The position numbers and the translations under genes were made by a program. 64,000 bases of DNA from the NCBI GenBank assembly GCA_905221605.1, contig CAJNDS010000047.1, positions 620,001-684,000 on the forward strand. The letters are read 5' to 3'. The notes below the pieces were generated by a model. The model was not told the origin of the DNA. It did not search any database and was given only the letters and a program-made list of their open reading frames with translations. The stretch comes from Symbiodinium natans. Lineage: Eukaryota; Sar; Dinophyceae; Suessiales; Symbiodiniaceae. Shown one piece after another: positions 58,822-64,000 of this stretch (the first letter of the stretch is position 1; the number at the start of each line of letters is the position of its first letter).

Positions 58822-59085
58822 TCACAATGTTAGCAGTGATCTAACAACGAAGCAAATAACAGAGGAGCACGTAAAGGTACGAGTACCATAAGCGGCAATA
58901 AAGCCCACCGAGCACAAAGTACAAGGGGCAACCACACCCTCACTCAGTGGACACATTGGCACATAGCTCCACTGTCTGCGAACAGATGGCCAAAGTGAGG
59001 TGGGTCCAGCCAGGGGCATTAAAGCCAATAACGTGGCTCTGGATCTATTGTGTGAGAAGAAACAAGGTATGACTACCACGGCCAA
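58822..59085 (-). CDS. Small hydrophobic frame between X1 and Y1, copy B
   Basis: The 87-residue frame starts at TTG inside the end of X1 (13-bp overlap). It differs at the C terminus from A because a T-for-A change at 58842 removes the stop used in A. Status as a gene is doubtful. Confidence 0.3.
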   Translation of the reverse strand: MAVVVIPCFFSHNRSRATLLALMPLAGPTSLWPSVRRQWSYVPMCPLSEGVVAPCTLCSVGFIAAYGTRTFTCSSVICFVVRSLLTL

Positions 59086-59678
59086 AAGAAGTGATAGGGG
59101 AATTGTTCACACTCACACAGTTCACGGGCAATGACTGTTGCTCTTGGCATTAAGACCTGGAGCAATGCCTCTACCCTACCCCATCCAGTTTTGTGCCCGA
59201 TTAAAGCCCCGACAACTCGTGAAGACGACTTGGGGGTCAAAGAAAAGTGCTCCGAAAGTGATTGGGCAAGCGCACGTTCTCCAACGCACGAGATGGCACG
59301 GAGATTTGGTGCACTTATTTTCCATAGCATTGACACGGTAGCGCGAGGTTGAGTGGCAGCGTCCAGCCTTGCAATGACTTCAATGAGAGTCCATGCAAGT
59401 AGGAGTTTTTCCTCATCCAGATCTTCGACAATCTCGTGAATGATCAGTGGATTACCAAAGGAGACGCCTCGATATAAACGATCCTTATGGTACGGGGAGA
59501 GGGCTTCGTTCGACTTGCTTTCCTCTAAGAGAGCCACGAGGATCGCTCCCGCTGCAGCAGGGAGAACTGTGAGTTCGAAGTCAGCTGTGCTGGAATGACT
59601 ACCAATGGCTTCATGGTAACGCCAAGCCAGGAGGCAGCGTGTGGCGGCCAGCATGTTTGGTTGTGCCCGGGCGTTCAC
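59073..59678 (-). CDS. Unknown protein X1, copy B (intact)
   Basis: The 201-residue frame starts at GTG, with an ATG eight codons later. It is helical with a leucine/alanine-rich core that includes EEKLLLAWTLIEVIARLDAA. It is the frameshift-free version of 16777-17413. It begins about 70 bp after the RNase H/polymerase-like frame stops and has the same spacing in both copies, so it probably belongs to the same RNA. Function is unknown. Confidence 0.55.
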   Translation of the reverse strand: MNARAQPNMLAATRCLLAWRYHEAIGSHSSTADFELTVLPAAAGAILVALLEESKSNEALSPYHKDRLYRGVSFGNPLIIHEIVEDLDEEKLLLAWTLIEVIARLDAATQPRATVSMLWKISAPNLRAISCVGERALAQSLSEHFSLTPKSSSRVVGALIGHKTGWGRVEALLQVLMPRATVIARELCECEQFPYHFFWPW

Positions 59679-59746
59679 AACTGGTCTGAGCCAAAGGTGC
59701 CGCCATCACGAAAGAGGGAGGGTGGTTGAAATGGGGACTACACGCA

Positions 59747-60451
59747 TCACAACGAGGGGGGTGTTACCCACAATCCCCTACGCGGAACAGCTGTAACATC
59801 AACGCGTCTCCTTTTATCGTCTCTTTGCCTCTCGACCTCTAGTATATCCTGAACTTCCAGGATAAGGCGCTTGGACACCCTGTTGGTGGTTGCCTTTAGG
59901 CGCTTTGGGAGAGCAGGGCTATGACACGCGATACCCGCAGCGTTTAACGCATCAACTGCCGCATTAAATTCACTCTTCGTGGTGGTAATAGCAAAGACAT
60001 CTTGTAGGTTAGCAAATTCCTGGTTAGGTGTGACCTGTGGATGACAGTGCTGCCCCACCTGGATGAGCTGAACCAACGCTTCAGTAGCCCCTTCGATGAA
60101 GGGCGAAACTGCGTTTCTATTCTTGACGTACACCCCGTCATGTACCCAAAGCACTGTGCCTGCGCAGTACGGGAGCATTGCAGCGAGCCCTTTTCGCATT
60201 ACGAAGCTTTCCGCAGCTTCAAGTGCAAAAGTTGCCCAATTCCTGTTGTTGACCCTTGCATCCGGTTGGTAAAAAGGGATTCCTTGCTGGATCATAACCT
60301 GGAGGGTAGCTTTAGCCTGCACCAAATGTGCAAGAAAACTTGCCAAGGCAGGGGGGATGGCATAAGCAGCAATACTACCTTCATAAACATGCCGAAGGAA
60401 AGCATTGCTGTCCATTCCAACTGCTCTTTGCAACAAGTGCTTGGTTTGCAC
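59747..60451 (-). pseudogene. C-terminal part of non-LTR frame 4, copy B, cut by LINE-2
   Basis: Its 234 residues match the end of frame 4 of unit A with one amino-acid difference near the C terminus (KRLKATT for KRPKATT). They carry the polymerase-like VLWVHDGVYV. Homology with A stops at 60451 (A 18154), inside the frame, where unrelated LINE-2 sequence starts. If LINE-2 is a simple insertion, the remainder of B should resume beyond its 3' end, outside the window. Confidence 0.85.
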
Positions 60452-60687
60452 AGCCTCAAATCAGACGTTAGCGGCCGAATACCGGTCGATCCACAAATAG
60501 TCCGCTTTGCTGGGGTACTGCGCACGGCTCGGCAGTGCCTGCAGAAGCGGCTCCTTGCTTTGAACAGCTCGTAGCTTTTGCTCTTGCTGGCGGTGGGCAC
60601 ACTCGCGTGTCTCATTCCGCTGTTCGTCTTCGGTGCGCCTTTAGGGCATTTTCGCACCTCCCCCATTTGCCGCGCCTTTAAGGCATC
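60452..60687 (+). promoter_or_regulatory. 5' leader of LINE-2
   Basis: This is 236 bp before the ORF1 ATG, with two similar GCC(T/G)TTA.GGCAT segments at 60639-60649 and 60676-60687. It should hold an internal promoter if the element is full length, but no motif is recognisable and no spliced-leader relic is present. Confidence 0.5.
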
Positions 60688-62484
60688 ATGTTCGGCTCCG
60701 GGGAAACCCCTGCGGGCAAACGTCCAAAGCCCGAGCCTTCCTCCGATGTCCCTGCGCAAGCAGATGTGCTGGCCATGGCGAAGGCGCAGTTTGGTGACAA
60801 GCTTTCTGCCGAAGAGCTGCAAGGCTTTCTCAACTCCATGGCCCAGCTGCGGAGCCAAGGCTCCGGTGCTTCCTCCACATCGCCCAATCCTTCAGCAGTT
60901 CCGCAGATTGTAAAGATCGAGGCCGATGAACTGCAAGCAAAACAAGAAGTGGAAGGGGCCCTCAATGTTCCTTGGGAGGATCTTTCTGAGCCACAAAAGC
61001 ACGCCCTGCGTGATAAGGACACCAGGGATTTTGTGCTTCTCCTGGCAAATAGTGCCACGCGTGGTGGGTTCTTTTTCGACAAAGACAAGCAGTCCTTTGA
61101 GCGTGTGGCCATGATGCAGCTCCCAGAGCGCGAGGCCATGCAAACGGACTTCGATGAGATTGCAGAGCTTGCAGTCGAGGACACCATCAAGCAGGCCCTC
61201 ATTTCCTTCCACAAAGACACCCACGTTCGCGACCTTCAAACCTTGTCCCAAAAGGTCACGGATGCGATGGCAGCCCAGCACGATTGCAACCGCATCTTCG
61301 GCTCCAGGTTGAACCAAGTGGAGGACCGCTTGGAAATTCTGGAGGCAGACGTCGCGCGTCGCACACTCCTTCTGAGCCAGTTGCCTCCTACGGCGTCCAT
61401 CGGCAATTTGAAGGCCTTCGTCAAGTCGTTTTGCAAGTACGACGACCTTCAGGATATGGTCACCCATAGCTACAGCTCGAAACATGCTTTGGCAGTACTC
61501 CAGTTCATTCGGGCCCAGAGTTGTCATGATGCGTATTCGCAGTTCCAGAAGCAATCCTCACTTGGCAAGCTCCCGAAACTGCAGTACAAGGTCGAGGGTA
61601 AGGAGGAGACGGTGCCTGGCAAGGAATTGCGTCTGGAGAAATACCAGCCGCAGTCGAAGCTCCTCGCGATGCTTCCCATCAAAACCATGCACGCGCTCCT
61701 GTTACGACCGGAGTGCCCGTTGCACGGCCAGGGTTCCATCATCTCCAAGGCCGATTTCGGCCAGCTCATGTTTCGACCCAAGGACTCGAAACAGCAGGAT
61801 GTGATCTGCCACCTCATGACCCGCTTCCACAAGGGCAGTGAAACTTTGTTCGTCCAGGAACTGGGCCTCGTGCAATCCATCTTCGACTATGCTCGCGCCA
61901 ATTTCATTGGTGAGTTCAACCAGCAGTTAGCGGATATTACTTCGAAGTGCCGTGCGGTGAAGTTGGCTAAGTGTTTGGGAGGCACGCGAGCTCGCGAAGT
62001 CAGTACGTACCAACAGGTTCTGCATGACGAATCCCCTCCTATGCATCCTTTGTTCGTGTTTGCGCTGACCGACCAGCAAAGCAAAGTCCTCCTACGACAT
62101 CCCAACGCCAGCATTCTCGGCGATTTGGCATATAGCACGGTCCTACGCAGTCAAGGCCGTTTGGCTCTCAACCCACAAGTGAATCTGGAGTTGAGGGATG
62201 ACTCATGGGCAAAGGAACAGGAGGAGAAGCGCAAGGCCAAGGAGATCACCAAGAAGGAGTTGGATGAGGATGACGAGGAGGCCGCCCAGGAGGTCAAGAA
62301 GAAGGGGAAAGGCAACAGTGGCGAAGCTCAGCAAAAGCAGAAGGCAAAATCCAAGGCTAAGGCGAAGGCTGCCAGAAACCCGGATTGGCACGCGACAGGT
62401 GGCGTTTGGGCTCCCGGTGGCGGCTGGTCCTACTCCAAGGGCAAGGGCAAGGGCAAGGGCAAGAGCAAGAAGGGCTGGTGGTGA
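60688..62484 (+). CDS. LINE-2 ORF1 protein (RNA-binding)
   Basis: The protein has 598 residues from an ATG. A flexible N terminus is followed by a helical region (about 90-190), a coiled coil around 195-230, and an RRM-like segment opening RRTLLLSQLPPT (about 229-300), the layout of L1-type ORF1 proteins that trimerise and chaperone RNA. A second globular region runs to about 510. The C terminus is lysine-rich and ends KGKGKGKSKKGWW, very like the K/G tail with terminal tryptophan of copia-1 Pol. The frame is intact. Binding of the element's RNA is inferred from architecture. Confidence 0.8.
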   Translation: MFGSGETPAGKRPKPEPSSDVPAQADVLAMAKAQFGDKLSAEELQGFLNSMAQLRSQGSGASSTSPNPSAVPQIVKIEADELQAKQEVEGALNVPWEDLSEPQKHALRDKDTRDFVLLLANSATRGGFFFDKDKQSFERVAMMQLPEREAMQTDFDEIAELAVEDTIKQALISFHKDTHVRDLQTLSQKVTDAMAAQHDCNRIFGSRLNQVEDRLEILEADVARRTLLLSQLPPTASIGNLKAFVKSFCKYDDLQDMVTHSYSSKHALAVLQFIRAQSCHDAYSQFQKQSSLGKLPKLQYKVEGKEETVPGKELRLEKYQPQSKLLAMLPIKTMHALLLRPECPLHGQGSIISKADFGQLMFRPKDSKQQDVICHLMTRFHKGSETLFVQELGLVQSIFDYARANFIGEFNQQLADITSKCRAVKLAKCLGGTRAREVSTYQQVLHDESPPMHPLFVFALTDQQSKVLLRHPNASILGDLAYSTVLRSQGRLALNPQVNLELRDDSWAKEQEEKRKAKEITKKELDEDDEEAAQEVKKKGKGNSGEAQQKQKAKSKAKAKAARNPDWHATGGVWAPGGGWSYSKGKGKGKGKSKKGWW

Positions 62485-62556
62485 CTAGGGATCGCTTGTG
62501 CGTTTTTCCTTCTCCGCTTTCTGCCGTTCTTTGCGGTTTTCTGTCCTGGCCTGCCG

Positions 62557-64000
62557 ATGGCAGCCTTTGACATGTTTTTGAAGTGTCGGCAGGACTTCGC
62601 TCGAGTCTGCTTTGTAGGTCGGGCACATAGTCCGCTGCCCCCAACGCAGGCACATTTGGTGCCAGTTTTGACTCACACAGTTTGCGGTTGGGACCGCGTT
62701 TGCGCAGAGGCTTTGAACTCTTTGATGTACACGCGGCATGGAAATAAGTCCTTGATTGATCGCGTTCTTGCTATCGGTCGAGGTAGTATCTCCGATGCCA
62801 CTCTTCGGCTTTCCACGTTAAGCTTTGAAAGAGGTGCTTGGCAGAGGCCAGCGCGTTCGTCTGCGCTTTGGCACGATTCCACTCAGTGCTACCTCCAAAA
62901 TGGTATGCGAGTTTTCCGCGCTTTCCTTCTGCACGACACTAAGATTCCTTCTCTCGTGGTGTTTTACTCGCGCAAGTCTGTGTTCCAGTACTTGATTCTT
63001 CGTCGCACTGTCGCGATTCAATCTTTCATGGATGTTCTAGCGCGTGGGCACACCTCCGTAGGTGAGGCGGGATGCCGTCGTTCTTTTCCCCAGTGGCTTG
63101 AGCAGACGCGCTACTTGTTGCGTTCTGTCGGTGTCCGCAGGGATCCGAGCGGCAGCGAAGTGCCCCCTGATATGGAATCCCGTCGCAAGTCCAGGCGTTC
63201 TGTGGCGGCTCGCTCGCGTAGAGTAGAGAATTTTCGGCTCGTCAGGCGTGCCAATCGGCAACGCTACCGTTCTTTGAAGACGGAGCTCCAAAAATTGACC
63301 CTAGTTGTTGATGCTCCGAGGGATTCCCAAAGGGTTCAAGAAGCTCTTCACACGGTTGGCTGTGACTTGTCTTCCAATGCTGGCGCCTTTAAGGCTTCTT
63401 TGCCAGCTCCAGAGGTGGGAACTCGTAATCCCACTCTGATCCGGGCGGCGCGCCTTAAAGGCTTCCTTTGCGCCGCCTGGAACGTGGAGGGTCTCCGAAG
63501 CCCGGGCAAGCGTCACGTGCTTGTCAGAGCTATGGAAACCTACCACTTGGACATTGTTCTTCTCCAGGAAACACACACACACACAAGGTGCTGCTTCGTA
63601 TTGCATTCGGGATCATCTTTTCTATTTAGTCGGCTCTTCTGATCGTAAATGTGACGCGCATGCTGGGGTAGGTTTTATCCTTGCGCCTCACATGCGTAAA
63701 TACGTGATTCGTTTCACGCCTTATCGCGCGAGAGTCGCTGCTCTGGAAATCAACACCAGACCGCGTGCTTCCACCTTTTTCAGCATTTATGCCCCCAGCA
63801 CTCTCCCGGATCCTGCGCTTGATAGAGAGCGCAAGGAGGCTTTCTGGGACCTGCTCGCTAGTATTGTCCCGCGTTCCAACTCCAGCAGCCCCATCGTCAT
63901 CGCTGGGGACTTCAATTCGAGACTCATACGGAAACTGGCGGAGGATCCGCCTGTGTTTGGCGACGCGCTTTTTGGCACCTCCAGTGTGATTCACACTGAG
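62557..64000 (+). pseudogene. LINE-2 ORF2, endonuclease region, frameshifted at a CA repeat
   Basis: ORF2 starts 72 bp after ORF1 with an ATG. The first 300 residues are basic and unfamiliar. The endonuclease domain begins with CAAWNVEGL and LLQETHTH (about 305-343). At the AC dinucleotide run (63570-63584) the frame breaks; this frame ends at 63642 with shadow sequence. Endonuclease sequence continues in the next frame with GVGFILAP and AGDFNSR to the window end. The change is most simply a repeat-length slip. Confidence 0.85.
63570..63584 (+). repeat. AC dinucleotide repeat at the ORF2 frameshift
   Basis: About seven AC units lie exactly where the endonuclease coding sequence changes frame. 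The repeat codes for alternating T and H in the first frame. Confidence 0.9.

Larger units (their letters stand above)
50096..60451. repeat. Duplicated segment B (homologous to 10311-18154)
   Basis: Identity with A is near 99 percent over aligned parts, with roughly one difference per few hundred bases at 57300-58700 against 15000-16400. B contains three stretches absent from A (50677-51734, 54351-55330, 55546-56045). The first is a copia fragment; the other two look like deletions in A because frames of X2 and Y2 continue into them. B ends abruptly where LINE-2 begins. Confidence 0.95.
60452..64000 (+). mobile_element. Non-LTR retrotransposon LINE-2, 5' part (3' end outside window)
   Basis: A 236-bp leader, an ORF1 with a coiled coil and RRM-like region, a 72-bp spacer, and an ORF2 entering an APE-type endonuclease are in the order of a typical two-ORF LINE. 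The left edge is the point where copy B homology ends. The element belongs to a different family from the DNMT element. The reverse transcriptase lies beyond the window. Confidence 0.88.

Noticed and set aside
62580..62680. C2H2-like zinc finger on the minus strand of LINE-2
   Set aside because: It is antisense to ORF2 in a plus-strand element, and the spacing does not fit a finger.
1..64000. tRNA, rRNA or CRISPR features
   Set aside because: No cloverleaf with consistent A and B boxes, no conserved rRNA stretch and no spacer-repeat array was found by eye.

Overview
The window looks like nuclear DNA of a dinoflagellate, most likely a Symbiodinium-type alga. Three things support this. On the minus strand at 38734-38755 there is a 21/22 match to the dinoflagellate trans-spliced leader, with a second, decayed leader copy directly downstream. 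Most of the sequence is retroelement, including copia elements whose proteins carry long K/G-rich tracts. A C5-cytosine methyltransferase (DNMT) sits in the same transcription unit as a non-LTR reverse transcriptase, an arrangement already reported for Symbiodinium retrotransposons. I see no bacterial operon, CRISPR array, rRNA or confident tRNA gene.

Layout. 1-10310: a plus-strand Ty1/copia element (copia-1) whose 5' end lies outside the window. It ends in a 200-bp LTR and has inserted into a minus-strand helicase-fusion reading frame. 10311-38755: a very large minus-strand unit (A), read from high to low coordinates. It has a relict spliced leader, a leader with repeated hairpins, a DNMT frame, a DNMT tail frame, an APE endonuclease-reverse transcriptase frame, and a zinc-finger/RNase H/possible polymerase frame. 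A chain of unfamiliar frames follows (X1, Y1, Y2, X2, a hydrolase-like protein) and then the start of the helicase fusion. Unit A is interrupted at 24565-32409 by a second, minus-strand copia element (copia-2) with identical 135-bp LTRs and a 5-bp target duplication. 38756-41811: mostly decayed direct repeats, including remnants of the hydrolase-like frame. 41812-60451: a second copy (B) of the same unit, almost identical to A over 10311-18154, that continues into the full helicase fusion and an 842-residue unknown protein. B carries a fragment of a third copia element. 60452-64000: a plus-strand LINE (LINE-2) with ORF1 and the start of ORF2; B stops where LINE-2 begins.

How it fits together. 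The DNMT frames, the APE-RT frame and the RNase H frame abut with short overlaps on one strand, and one junction is an ATGA stop/start overlap followed by a strong hairpin. This suggests a multi-cistron retroelement expressed from one trans-spliced RNA. Segments A and B stay homologous for more than 7 kb beyond the last obvious LINE domain. Either the mobile unit is far larger than a normal LINE, or a LINE plus its neighbours was duplicated as a block; this window cannot decide. Most long frames carry frameshifts, nonsense changes or insertions, so much of the window is recently inactivated mobile DNA. Domain calls come from reading motifs by eye. Starts of several minus-strand frames are non-ATG and should be treated as open-frame limits.
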